Of a stretch of 64,000 nt of DNA, positions 37,079-48,043 are shown piece by piece (the stretch's first letter is position 1; each line of letters opens with the position of its first letter). The DNA lies in assembly GCA_951799425.1 (NCBI GenBank), contig OX637395.1, forward strand, positions 516,501 to 580,500. Direction: 5' to 3'. The position numbers and the translations under genes are program-made. The stretch comes from Ilex aquifolium. Its lineage: Eukaryota > Streptophyta > Magnoliopsida > Aquifoliales > Aquifoliaceae. The notes beneath the pieces are model-generated. The model had not been told where the DNA came from, ran no database searches, and worked only from the letters and a program-made list of their open reading frames with translations.

Positions 37079-38073
37079 ATTTAAGCACCGGTTATAGTGG
37101 GAGTGAGCGATAATAGTGGTGGTGGGTGGTAGTGGCAGTGGTGGGGTGGCGATGTCGGTGGTGGTGGTAGTGGTGATGGTCGTGAGGGGTGGTGGTGAGG
37201 CGATAGGGGTGATGGTTGGACAGTAGCGGTGGTAGTAGCGTGGTGGTGGTGTGGAGGTGACGGTTGTGTTGGTGATGATGGTGATGTGGGTAGTGGGGAT
37301 GGTGGTGGTAAGGCGGTAGAGGGGGTGGTGGTGGTGGGGTGGCGGCAGTAGTAATGACGACGGTGGTGATAGTAGAGGGCAGTGGTGGTTGTTGTGGCAG
37401 AGGTGGTGGTAGTGGTGTTGGTGGGTGTAATGGGGATGATGGTGATCGGGCGGTGGTGATGGTGGGATGGCAACGGTGGTGATGATAAGGGGTGGTATGG
37501 TGATAACATCGATGGTGGTGGTAAGGGGCAGGGGGTGGTGGCAGTGGTGATGGTGGTAGGTGGGGGGTGGTGGACCGGTGATGGGGTGGTGGCAGTGGTG
37601 ATGGTGGTAGGTGGGGGGTGGTGGACCGGTGATGGGGTGGTGACATTGGTGGTGGTGGTAGAGTGGCGACAGTGGAGGTGTTAGTGGTAGTGGTGATGAT
37701 GGTTTTTTTTTGTGGGGGGGGTAGTTTGGTGGTGGGGTGGGGTGGCGGTGGTAATGGTAATGGTGGTGGGGGTGGTGGTGGTAGTTGTAATAATGGTGGT
37801 GGGGCGATGGGGGTGATGGTGGTAGTGGAGTGGTTCCAAATACTACTTTTTTTTTTTAATGCATTTATGTTAAATTATAAGTATTAAAATCACTTTTAAA
37901 AAGTCATACTAAACACACCCTTAGGCGCCTATTTTTCCTATTAAATTTAAAGTGTTAATATTAGTCGTCGGATTAATTTTAAAATAAAATTAAAAGATAT
38001 TTCAACCGCGAATAAGAAAAATCATTTTGTTTATCTTTTGAGATTTGAATTGTATTGTACTCTATTATATAGA
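37079..38073. repeat. GGT-rich repeat element, copy 1
   Basis: The core (about 37110-37845) is a degenerate array of GGT, GGTGGTGGT, GGTGATGGT and GGTAGT units with an exact internal duplication around GTGGTGGACCGGTGATGG (37565-37640). It is bounded by a short left flank (TTTAAGCACCGGTTATAGTG) and a right flank of about 220 bp that matches the second copy at 41341-42605 (for example TTTCAACCGCGAATA and TGAATTGTATTGTACT). The long open frames rich in His, Pro and Thr on the minus strand are frames of the repeat and not genes. The plus strand could form G-quadruplexes in places. Confidence 0.8.
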
Positions 38074-38091
38074 ATAGTCATCTCGTAAGCC

Positions 38092-38118
38092 AGAGAGAGA
38101 GAGAGAGAGAGAGAGAGA
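38092..38118. repeat. (GA)n microsatellite
   Basis: About 13 uninterrupted GA units directly after the right flank of the first GGT-rich element. Confidence 0.9.
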
Positions 38119-38428
38119 CCCATGGGATCTTGTTAGTGATTTACCTAGACCTTGGTGAAGGTATTCTCACATCGTTATGCTTCCACTAGAAAAAATGTGT
38201 ACATATTTGTGAAACGACGAATATAGTTTGGACCATACATAAACTGAATTTGATTCTTATATTCAATCTTAGCATTGTAGTGCATACATAGGAGAAAAGA
38301 GAATAACTACTACTATTATAGAAATACATGCTGAAACTCAGCAAAATCAAGCCATTCAAGTTTGCATTGGAGTCTGTCTTATCATACAAAAGCTTCAAGA
38401 GGACTGCTTAAAACAAACTAAGCTGTCT

Positions 38429-40608
38429 TTATATGATGAGCCCATCTTTCTTCGATTTTCTACTCCATGGAATTGCTTTCTTGAAGCCCTCGTATACAGC
38501 TTCCTGCAATGTTGAGAAAAAAGGTGAGGAAAAAGAATATCAACACGTACAAGTGGTTGAGATTTGGCCTAAAATTGTACTTCCGATGGTATACATGTTC
38601 AGCATTAGTCTTCTAGGTCAGGTGATATCGAGTTCATCTCGTCTCTCAACCTAAGTCTACGTATATCAAACCCTTCCCAATTTCTGTAGAGGCAGAACTG
38701 TCGGGCGTGGGCGATCTCTATGTTCTCTGTCACATTTAACCAACTTTTGCACAAGAAAAAGTGTCCACGCCTTGAAAAGTTACAACAAAGATAGAGGACC
38801 CTCACTTCTAATTTCTTTTCAGAGTAGTCTGGTTGAAAAGTCATAACATTACTGAATGCCCACCTCCCAGTTTGCTAAAGTCCCATTTGCTTTCTTTTAG
38901 AAGCTTCAAAATAAAGCAGGCAAGGAAGGGGGCTGTGAATCAAATTTTCTAAAGCCAGAAAGAAGCATCTCCTTTTTTTCTTTATCTAAATGATTCTAAA
39001 GGAAGAAGGCAATTGGCGGGCTCGCACTGAAAATTTCAATTTTCAAGTTTTTGACATAAAAAAGAAACTGCATTGTGAACATAAGGAAAGAAAGTCATGT
39101 CTTTTGGTTAAAGGTTAAAGCCTTCTCCGGCACATATTAGCTTAGCTGCACTTAATAGGCCGTTTTGGCTTCCTCTCCGGCAGCCACTTTCCTCACCTTA
39201 CCCCCACTATACTCTCGCTCCAAGCTACACCTGCTGAGCAAGATGCTGCCTAGATAGTAGATAACACCCACAAGGACAAAGGTCAAATATCCAACAAATT
39301 AGCAGGTAGGGTTATCTTCCCTGTTCATGGATTATTATTCACTGCTACAAGTTGTAGACAGCAGGTTGAGGCTATCTACCTACCTTACGTTGTTTACAAT
39401 TTGGACTATGACCGAAAGAAAATATGGTGTCATTTGCCAGCCACAGAAGTAAAGAATTTAATCCTCATCCACACAGCCATTGGGGTACAATTTTCAACGG
39501 CCATTATGACTAAGCTTTTGCTTTTATTTTCTTTGGTCAGACTAAGCTTTTGATTCAACCATTCACTTATAATATGTGATTAAATGTATTCCACACCAAA
39601 TAATTGTAAATTCAGCTGAGCTATCCCGACCGTTTCCTATGCAGCATTCTCATTTTACTAGATGACTGGAGTTTATGTCAATTTAAAAAATATGAAAGTA
39701 TTTTACAAAGTCTTATCCATGTTCTAGAATTTCTTGGATCTTCTAAAGGAAGGCTTTGTAAGTTTCATTATAAGATTTCACACACACACACACACAACAT
39801 GCGCACAAATAATCCAGCTACCCATATGGAAAATTAAATGCTAGTGAAGAAATTTCTGAACAATTTTGCTTTGTTTCCTAGCCTAGCAAGCACTGATCAA
39901 GATCAGACAAGTTATTGAAATCTAAAACACACTATATTGTTGAAGAGAGCTTACCCAGAAATGAGACCTTGCTTGAGAGGGAGTGGAAAAGCTTCCATTG
40001 CTTCTAATCCTTGCCCTCTTCACCCTTGTAGTACTGCCACACTGATCATCATCAATATTGCAATGATCTGCTACGTCAATGGAAGATGGAAAGACAAAAC
40101 TATTCCCACCAACATGTTTGTTACCACTACTACCCTTAAGGGTCTTTAGCCTCCAAGACCCAAAGAACCCCCTTCTCGTCTTGTTCCCTGATCTCTTGCC
40201 AAGAACCATTGTCCCAAGCTGCCCTCTCTCAGGACTCCAAACAGTACTATTAAATGACCCCTCAAACTTTCTTATGAATCTGAATGAAGATGAAGAGAAT
40301 ATAGATTTGTCCTCATCAGGACCGTCGAGGACAGTGGTGGGTGAGGGTGTTTTGGTAATCTTAGACTCCATTAATAGTCTTGGAGGTAGCTCTAAGCACT
40401 TGGGTCCATTGTTGTTGGGTGGGAGGGTGATGAGAGCTGTGCAGGGTCGTGGCTTACCAGGCTCTTCTTCCCACCGGAATGGAACCGAAGCTGAGGTGTG
40501 GAGTGGTGGTGTTAGCATACCAGAGTGCACAGGTGACTGCATGGGTGGGATTGAGAACAGTGCAAGCTTTGGTAAGGAACTTGCCTCGAGTTCTGCCTCG
40601 GATCCCAT
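38429..40608 (-). CDS. DUF688-like protein (At2g46535-like), two exons
   Basis: Exon 1 runs 40608 to 39955 and exon 2 38503 to 38429, separated by a 1451-bp GT-AG intron, giving 242 aa. The N-terminal part carries SVPFRWEEEPGKPRP (about residues 42-56), the hallmark of this plant family. The C-terminal part joins across the intron as ARSHFW|EAVYEGFKKAIPW and ends KKDGLII. An unspliced reading of exon 1 would run through the donor CTGG|GTAAGC and end in SSLQQYSVF, which lacks the conserved tail. The family's biochemical function is unknown; the proteins are serine-rich and basic with no transmembrane segment. The gene lies between the two GGT-rich repeat copies, and its upstream region coincides with one member of a diverged direct repeat (40794-41330). 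Confidence 0.85.
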
Positions 40609-40793
40609 CTCTCTCTTCAGATTATGGTTTTTGGGGGAGAGGAGAGAATGGTGTTTTACCTGAAGGAAATAAAAGAGGGGAGAAGAAGCAAGGTCTTGTA
40701 GCTGTTACACACGACTTTTTGAGTGTCTCTTAAGACAAAGAGACACTGGTTAGTCACCACGTTAAAGGAAGACAGTGACGAAAACGCATACAT

Positions 40794-41330
40794 ATATAAA
40801 CACGCGTATTCCTCATGAGCCATATAAGTTTGAGTAATTTTTTGATTTTAAAAAATTAGTATAATTTGTTGACTTAATTATATGATAGTGACATAGTTTA
40901 ATAATATTATTGTGACGGTAATTTTTAGACTTTTTATTAGGGATTTCATCACGTTTATTGAGACTTAAAAAATTGATCTAATAATATAATAGTGATATGA
41001 TCCAATAGTATATTGTAATTGTAGCTCAAATGGATAAAAACACATTAGTAAAATGATAATAAACATATTTTTGCTTTTATTACTAAATTGCTTTATTGAT
41101 GCTAAAAATTCCAACACCGAAATTAGCTTAAGTGATAGAAATGACGAGTTGTAAAATTAAACGTCCTGAATTTGAATCTTGACAATTTTTTAGAGTCAGT
41201 TCATGAGCGATTTATCACTTATGAATACCCTAGTCCTAGAGTGAATGTCCTACCTCTGACTTGACAGTGGAGAAGATTAGTCAAAGTGCGCATAAACTGG
41301 TCTAAACATCTTTGACCTTTGAACCAAAAA
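40794..41330. repeat. Direct repeat A flanking GGT-rich copy 2 (also upstream region of the DUF688-like gene)
   Basis: Starting at ATATAAACACGCGTATTCCTC it matches 42603-43160 over its whole length at perhaps 80-85% by eye, with scattered gaps. The last 200 bases have a tRNA-SINE look: AGCTTAAGTGATAGAAATG as box A and CCTGAATTTGAATCTTGAC as box B, ending in an A-rich tail. It begins about 185 bp upstream of the DUF688-like start codon. Confidence 0.75.
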
Positions 41331-41340
41331 GAGATAAATA

Positions 41341-42605
41341 AATTTAAGCATCGATTGTAGTGGGGGTGAGCGGTGGTAGTGGTGGTGGGTGACAGTGGTG
41401 ATGGTGGCAGACGGTGACGGTTGTGGTGGGTAAGGCGACTACCTTGGTAGTGGTAGCAGCCGTGGGTGGCAATGGTGATGGTGGTGGTGGGTTTTGAGTG
41501 ACGATGATGGTAATGGCAGTCGTGGGTGGCAACGGTGATGGTGGTGAGTGTGGGTGGTGGTGGACGACGGTGATGGTGGTTGACAATGGTGGTGGTGGGA
41601 TGACGACGGTGGTGGTGGGCGATGATGATAGTGGTGGTGGGCGACGATGAGTGTTTCTAGGCGACAGTGTGATGGGTGGTGACGAATGACGGCGGTGGAA
41701 AGTGTGGTGGGGGTAGGTGACAGTGGGTGGCTGCAGTGGTGGACGATGACAAGTGGTGGTGGTAGGTGTGGTGGGTAGGTGACAGTGGCTGGTGGCGATG
41801 GTGAGTGACGATGGGTGATTGTGGGTGCTGACGGTGGGCGGCGGTGGCAGTGGCATGATGATGGTAATGGTAATAAATATAAGAATAAGATGACGATGGT
41901 GGTGGGTGGTGGCCATAGACGACGATGGTAGCAATCGGTGATGGGTGGCGATGGTGGTTGTGGCGGTGGTGGGTTGGCGATGGTGATGGTAGTTGTGATA
42001 GTCATGGAGGTGGTGGGGGTGGTAAGGGTGATGGTGGGATAGTAGCGGTGGTGGTAAGGTGCGATAACGATGGTGATGATGGTAGGGTGCGACAGCGGTG
42101 GTGGTGGGGCGGTGGAAGTGGTGTTGGTGGTGGGACGGTGGTGGTAGTGGTAGTGACAATGGTGGAACAGTGGTGGTCGTGGTGGGCGGTGGTGGTAGTG
42201 GGGCAATGAAAATGGTGATGGTTGTGGTAAGGAGGTGACAACGACGGTGGTGGTGGTGGGTATGGTAGGGTGGCGACAGTGATGGTATCGACGACAGTGG
42301 TGGTGGTGACAGTGGTGATGGTGGTGGAGCGGTGGGGGTGGTGGTGGTAGAGGTAGTGGTGGAGTGGTTTCAAACACTATTTTTTTTTTAAAAATATTTA
42401 TGAGAAATAATTCGTAAAAGTACTTTTAAAAAGTAACTCTAAACATACTCTTAGGGGCCTATTTTTCTTATTAAATTTGGGGTGTTAATATTAGCCATTA
42501 GATTAACTTTAAAATAAAATTTAAAACGATCTCAACCGCGAATAGCAAAAGTCATTTTATTTATCTTTTGAAATTTGAATTGTATTGTACTTTATTATAT
42601 AGATA
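41341..42605. repeat. GGT-rich repeat element, copy 2
   Basis: The core (about 41360-42365) is a degenerate GGT/GGTGAT/GGTGGTGG array about 1 kb long. Its left flank (TTTAAGCATCGATTGTAGTG) and right flank (CTCAACCGCGAATAGC; TGAATTGTATTGTACTTT) match copy 1 at 37079-38073. The minus-strand frames of up to 312 codons are Thr/His/Pro repeats without gene signals. Core length differs between the copies, as expected for slippage. Confidence 0.8.
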
Positions 42606-43160
42606 TAAACACGTGTATTCCTCATGAGCCATATAAGTTTGAGTAATGTTATTGAAATTTTATAATATTAACATAATTTGTTGACTTAGTTATATGATAG
42701 TGATATAGTCCAATAATACTGTTGTGACAATAATTTTTAGACTTTTTACTAGGGATTCCATCACGTACCACCTTATTAGAGTAATGTTATTTGAGACTTA
42801 AAAAATTGACAAAATAATATGACAATGATATGGTCCAATAGTATATTGTGACTCTAGCTAAAATGCATATAAACACATTAGTAAAATGATAATAAACATA
42901 TTTTGCTTTTATAACAAAATTGCTTTATTGATACTAAAAATTCAAACACTGAAACGAGCTCAAGTGATAGAAAGGGTGAATTGTAAGTTGAGATGTTTTG
43001 AATTCGAATTTTGGCAATTCCTTAGAACCAGGTCATAAGAGATTTATCCCTCATAAATACCTTAGTCTCAGCGTGAATATCCTACCTTTAACTTGACGGG
43101 GGAGAAAATTAGTCGAAGTGAATATAAGCTGGTCCAAACATGTATGACCTTTGAACCAAA
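42603..43160. repeat. Direct repeat B flanking GGT-rich copy 2
   Basis: Second member of the direct repeat that begins at 40794, offset by 1809 bp. It begins ATATAAACACGTGTATTCC and ends with a SINE-like part (CTCAAGTGATAGAAAGGG, TTTTGAATTCGAATTTTGGC) and a poly(A)-like run at 43159-43169. Together with repeat A it brackets the GGT-rich core. An additional patch (about 42762-42795, ACCACCTTATTAGAGTAATG) is present here and absent in A. Confidence 0.75.
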
Positions 43161-43585
43161 AAAAAAAATGAAAGGAAGAAGTGAAGAACCACTATATTTA
43201 TGGTGTTTGAAAATGAAGCCTTAATATAATTTGTTCTTGGTATTCTTTTTGTATACATATGTAAGAAAGAAATCCATAGGTTACATCATTAGCATATAGA
43301 CTGTGCATTTGGCCCAGCCAAAAAAATGTGTTACCTTTGTGGGTAGGCCCTCAAAAATATTTGACCAACCAAAAAAAAAAAACCTTGACAAAAATCCAAT
43401 AATCAAAGTAATGAAGATGACGAACCGAAGAAATAAAACTAAAACAAAAAAGCATGTTGATATGTGTTGTGTAGCAACGCGAGGTGCCTAGTTCAATTCC
43501 TTCCCATGACTCCCCTTCTCTCTCCCGATAGTGTAGTATCGTTGCTTTAAAAATAAAAAATTTAAAAAAAAGAAAAAAAGAAAAA

Positions 43586-45660
43586 TGAAGGTAAGCGTAT
43601 ACAACATCTTTATTGAAAAATCAGCGGCTACAATACAAAAGCAAGAATCTGCCTATCTAAAGTCCATGTATGATAATCTAATCCTAAACTAACTAGGATG
43701 CATACATGTCGACTTGGATTCTATGTGGAGTAGAATCCAAAACAATGTAAAACCCTAATAACAAAATAATTTCTAAAATAATTAATGAATTGGAGAGTTG
43801 GTCAAACTCTAATAACCTCTCTTGAAACAAACTTTGTCATGCCTAGCATCCACTTCAGCTTCGACAACGCATTAATATTTGATTTGAGTGGTTTGATTAA
43901 AATATCTTCAATTTGACATAAATACACTTAATTGTTTAATGAAAAGTTAGATTTTTCGACAAAGTAATCGTTGACTTATTATCATAAAAAATCTAATCAT
44001 ACTGCAAAATACCAAGCATACAATGGGTAGTAGTGTTAGTGGTTGCATTATACTATGTTTTAGCAATAGAGATGACAACAACCAAACGTTGTTTGAATAC
44101 CCTACAAGTTCAATAAATACAATAGATGAATAAAAAATACCATTACATTGGTTACTTTTAACATACCTAAAGATTTTTTTCGTCGCTTGTACATAGGATT
44201 AACATGGAAAATCTATCAATCCACTAATAAGGCCAATTCCAAAGATAATGTCAAGTCTAATAGAAGTCAAGTAACATAAACTTTCAACCAACCAAACACA
44301 CAATAATAATATCTCGATGGGAATTTGTTTGAATATATAAAGTGTGTTCATAGAAACATCTGTGAAATCCATGCTCCACAAAATAAAAAATAATTTGGAT
44401 ATACTAAGCTCTAGGACCAATTTAAGTTCATATAAAGCATTTTTCAACCTTTTAGATTTATTCTTCCTACAGGCTACTCAACATAAAATTCTTCAAGAAA
44501 AAACATACTTTTTTTTTTTTTTTTTAACTGAAACTCTGCATCACTTTTTATTGATTTCCAAAAGAAATTACAAAGAATTAGGAAGCATTAGCTTAACCCA
44601 AAAAATCAAAATAACAGGATTTTAAAAGAAAAAATCCAGAAAAGAAATCAAAGCCTCAAGCAGTTCTTCCTTCTCAAAGCTGGAACACTGCATTGAACCT
44701 GAAGCAGAAGACTCTTCGCCTGCCTAGGCAGATGCACAGAAATTGTAAAATCAGTAGAGCACCTGTCTTATTTTTATAAACACCTAATCTTAGAACGTAT
44801 GGAACGAATCTGACGTTGATCTTGAAGTAGGAGTAGCTTAGTCTGTAGTGGTAGATTAGCAGTAGAAGTGTAGGTGGAGCAGCCTCTGTCCAAAACTCCA
44901 AGAATACAAATTTCACACCAATTTTGAATATTTTTCAAGAATTATTGGTAACAAGAAAAGCAATCAAACGAATAGTATCAAGTCTAACAACAAGAGTAAA
45001 AACTTCAAGATAGTCAAGGTTATTGGTAACCTTGCCTTGAAACAATCCACAGCTTTGTTTGGTTTGTACATTGTTTTGTTCACCCATTTAACTCCAATAA
45101 CCGTCTTTTCCACAAGAAGAGAAATAAGGTCTTAAATATTATTTTGTTCAGTGTCATGAATTTCTTTACTCGTTGCTTTGACCCAATGTTTGATTTCTGC
45201 CAACATCACAAAAATTTCAAGATCACAATATAGGCTTATAAAATGACATTCACCTACTTCTCATGGATCTTTGTCAGTGTCAATTGCATAATCCTATAAT
45301 CAAACTAGCAAGTGGCATTCGCGTTGTGAACGCCTAAATAACTCTATTTGCTGGGATTGAACTCCTAGATCACTGCTAAGCTGCAAATTCTAATCATCAA
45401 TATAAAAAAAATAAGTGTTGTTGATTTGTTTTCTTTTTGAGACCAATTGCAAGCACCCCTGCTCATAACAGATATGAATAAATAGAAGTCAGCAACGTCT
45501 GTCTTGAAAAACTTGCAGCTACAATACAGAAGCAAGAATCTTTTTTTTTTTTTTTTAATAAAAAAAAAAAGGGGTACTAATCAAGTACTAATCCTAAACT
45601 AACTAGCATGCATGTTGGCTTGGATGTCGACCAGAATCCCAAACAATACAATCAACAGTA
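43586..45660 (-). mobile_element. Decayed Ty1/Copia retrotransposon, minus orientation
   Basis: Two diverged direct repeats, about 43586-43770 and 45465-45655, share GGCTACAATACAAAAGCAAG / GCAGCTACAATACAGAAGCAAG and AATCCTAAACTAACTAGGATGCA-type text, consistent with LTR remnants. Between them the minus strand encodes pieces of a Copia reverse transcriptase: LVEKTVIGVKWVNKT (about 45110-45065), matching the family's GVKWV.RTK start, and ESLCYLTSIRLDIIFGIGL (about 44280-44225), matching the GSL.YLT.TRPDI.FGVGL end. The catalytic YVDD region is missing, frames are broken, and an insertion sits in the middle. It is not functional. Confidence 0.75.
44505..44935 (-). mobile_element. Polyadenylated retro-insertion inside the Copia remnant
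   Basis: A T-run of about 18 (44508-44525) is followed, reading on the minus strand toward it, by an AATAAA signal about 20 bases before the A tail (CAATAAAAAGTGATGCAGAG). This is the end of a reverse-transcribed polyadenylated RNA, either a LINE 3' end or a processed transcript. The short words TTCAAGAA on both sides (about 44489 and 44934) could be a target duplication but are not decisive. The source transcript is not recognised. Confidence 0.5.
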
Positions 45661-46836
45661 TCTACTCAGTTGTCAGGATTGAATAATAGATTGGGGGTGC
45701 GTGGGACGTAGCTCCCGGCGGTATAGTATGGGATATTGAGAATATTCAATGTACATTTGACAAAGGTGTTTTACCAGAATTTGGTGTTTCAGATTTTACT
45801 AGCACTTGATTTTCGAGGTGAACGAGGATTAACGTTATTAATTGGTGCCTATGAATGTATTGTAATCCGTTGGATTCTAATATACAATGAAAAAAGACCG
45901 TTCTTGCAAACGTAGGTAGAAATTTTATTAAACACGTAAAGTTTACGTTCTTATTTTCTTGATTATTTTTGTTTTTAATTGTTGATTGCACTGCATGTTG
46001 ACTTTCTAATTTCTTGCTAAGTTGTGACAGAAAAGAAGTTTTGCTTGCAGGTGGTGGGTAAGGTTTCTTAAATCCAAGAAATAAAATATTCCTCCCTCCC
46101 CCAAAAGAACATAATTTTTTTTTTTTTTTCCTTTTTTAATCTCCACGGGAAGGGGAGGATTTGATGTGAGGGTGAGATAATTTTGGATCAGTTTAATGAG
46201 GACTGGCATATGCCAGAGAAGGTCAAAATTAAATTTTAGCTCTTTCTGCAGAAGTCTTGAGGCTCAAATTCTAGGAGCACAACACAACACAATGTTGAAG
46301 GAGAAGGAGAAGGAGAAGGAGAAGGAGAAGGAGAAAGGGGTGAATGGGTGATGCATTGGATTCTAGCTGGTACGGTGGAAAACGTCAGCCTGCCAGGATG
46401 TATCGGGGAGTGGATTTCTTGGATTTTTACCTGCTCCATTCCATGAAATGACCGTACCAAACAAAAACAACCCATTATTATGCCACGTCCTATCTCTCTA
46501 TCTGTTACTTTGTTTGTAGATTCCCTACCTCGGCTGGATCCAGACAGAACCCGTCCATCTGTATCTGGGTCATTGCAAAAGTAAATTCTAGTGGTAAATC
46601 TTGTGTTGATTCTTAGAAATAACAAAGTGAAAGAAAATAATTCTATATTATATACGTGTCATGCTCTGATTCGCAGAAAATAGGAGGCACCATAGTTTTT
46701 CAGTACTATGTGCTTTTACTTTTTTAACAAAACTATTTTGATTACAATTATTATTATTTTTTTCTAAAAAAAGGTTATGACTTATGAGATGGTAGCTTAG
46801 GTTTAAGGTTTTTTTTTTGACTTTTTTATATTGGGG
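45661..46836. other. Gene-free spacer with a GGAGAA microsatellite
   Basis: A (GGAGAA)n-type array lies at about 46299-46336. The overlapping 129-codon minus-strand frame (46236-46625) shows a Ser-Pro repeat encoded by this array and no family I recognise. T-rich runs occur near 46110 and 46810. No gene is supported. Confidence 0.45.
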
Positions 46837-46957
46837 TAGCGGTGATAATCGAACTGAATTCAAACTTAATTTACACATAAACGAGCTGGCTCGTTTAAGT
46901 ATTTACACATAAACGAGCCTAAAAAAATGTTCAAGTTTGACTTGTTTAACCGCTCTA
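46837..46957. mobile_element. Tiny hAT-type MITE, 121 bp, copy 1
   Basis: The element starts TAGCGGTGATAATCGAACTG and ends TTGTTTAACCGCTCTA. Perfect 8-bp target duplications TATTGGGG lie at 46829-46836 and 46958-46965. Its interior (TTTACACATAAACGAGC, AAAAAAATGTTCAAG, TTGACTTGTTTAAC) matches the element at 47904-48035 almost base for base, so the two are members of one family about 1 kb apart. Confidence 0.9.
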
Positions 46958-47249
46958 TATTGGGGCCTTAGCAATGATCAATCACAATTAATGAGCTAGC
47001 TAGGCGGTTTGTAATGAGGGAGTGATAGGAACATATAGACAGTAACAGAAAGAGCTAGCTAGCTCAAAGCCAGCTTGCTGCCTCATACTCACTCCAAATG
47101 CAACAAGTCAAGAAAAAACCAAAATAAGCATTCTCTCTCTGGTCATTTTCAAAATTAAAAAGAAGACTAGTTACAGAAAAGACTATGAAGGTTACCTTCA
47201 GCTTTCTCTCTCCTTTTACTTGTTCTCTCTTGACATATTTACAGGATTC

Positions 47250-47442
47250 ATGTACCTTTGGACCAACGCCACTATAACTTACGTTTCAAGCATAAAACAA
47301 CTAGAAAAAATGTCAAAACGCCCAAGTTTTTTGTTTTATAATTGAAAAGTATTGGGTCTATGTACCTTTGGACCAACGCCACTATAACTTATGTTTCAAG
47401 CATAAAGCAACTGAAAAAAATGTCAAAACGCCCAAGTTTTTT
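47250..47442 (+). repeat. Tandem duplication, period 110 bp
   Basis: The segment beginning ATGTACCTTTGGACCAACGC at 47250 recurs at 47360 with only a few changes, through ATGTCAAAACGCCCAAG. Each unit matches over about 83 bases, with the remaining 27 unique. High identity indicates a fairly recent duplication. Confidence 0.85.
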
Positions 47443-47837
47443 GTCATGTATTTTCTCGAATGCATACAATTACCCTCTAATGTCATTGATTTTACTTAAA
47501 AAATTTGAAATTCTTTGACGATTTCGCGAGTATACCAATCTTTCCGACTAGATTGACACTTCAGCCACATAACACTGTGCTTTGAAATGCATGTGGGCCC
47601 TGCTTAGTTTGGCTGGGTCATAACAAGGCAATTAACACTTTTTATACCGAAATCCTAATCTCAATCCCACAGATTAAAGTCAGATTTGATTTTGGTTTTG
47701 TCTTGTATAGGCAAAAGTCTATTTCGCATTAATATGCCTATGTTATGTTGTAATTAATCATTACCAATTTTCAACACCAGAGTACTGCACGACGATTAAG
47801 ATAATGAAATGTACCTGGCCCCCTCCCCACTCACCCA

Positions 47838-47840
<3 letters not shown>

Positions 47841-47869
<29 letters not shown>
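47841..47869. repeat. (AG)n microsatellite
   Basis: An uninterrupted AG run of about 14 units, close to the second tiny hAT element. Confidence 0.9.
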
Positions 47870-47873
<4 letters not shown>

Positions 47874-47903
47874 CCACAAACATTCATCACCGTTAGATTT
47901 GAT

Positions 47904-48035
47904 TAGGGGTGATAATCGAGCTGAATTCGAGCCTAATTCAAGCCTAATTTACACATAAACGAGTTGGCTCATTTGACTATTTACATATAAACGAGTCTAA
48001 AAAAATGTTCAAGCTTGACTTGTTTAACAGCCCTA
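47904..48035. mobile_element. Tiny hAT-type MITE, 132 bp, copy 2
   Basis: It starts TAGGGGTGATAATCGAGCTG and ends TTGTTTAACAGCCCTA. Flanking 8-bp repeats are GATTTGAT (47896-47903) and GATCTGAT (48036-48043), one mismatch. Compared with copy 1 it carries one extra short block (GAGCCTAATTCAAGCC), which accounts for most of the 11-bp length difference. Confidence 0.88.
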
Positions 48036-48043
48036 GATCTGAT

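Noticed and set aside
37081-37646. Minus-strand frames of 142 and 184 codons
   Set aside because: Same cause: the GGT-rich array of copy 1.
41344-42377. Long minus-strand open frames (up to 312 codons) rich in His, Pro and Thr
   Set aside because: They are translations of the GGT-rich array in several overlapping frames, with no domain, splice signal or promoter.
46236-46625. 129-codon minus-strand frame
   Set aside because: Its Ser-Pro repeat comes from a GGAGAA microsatellite; the rest has no recognisable family.
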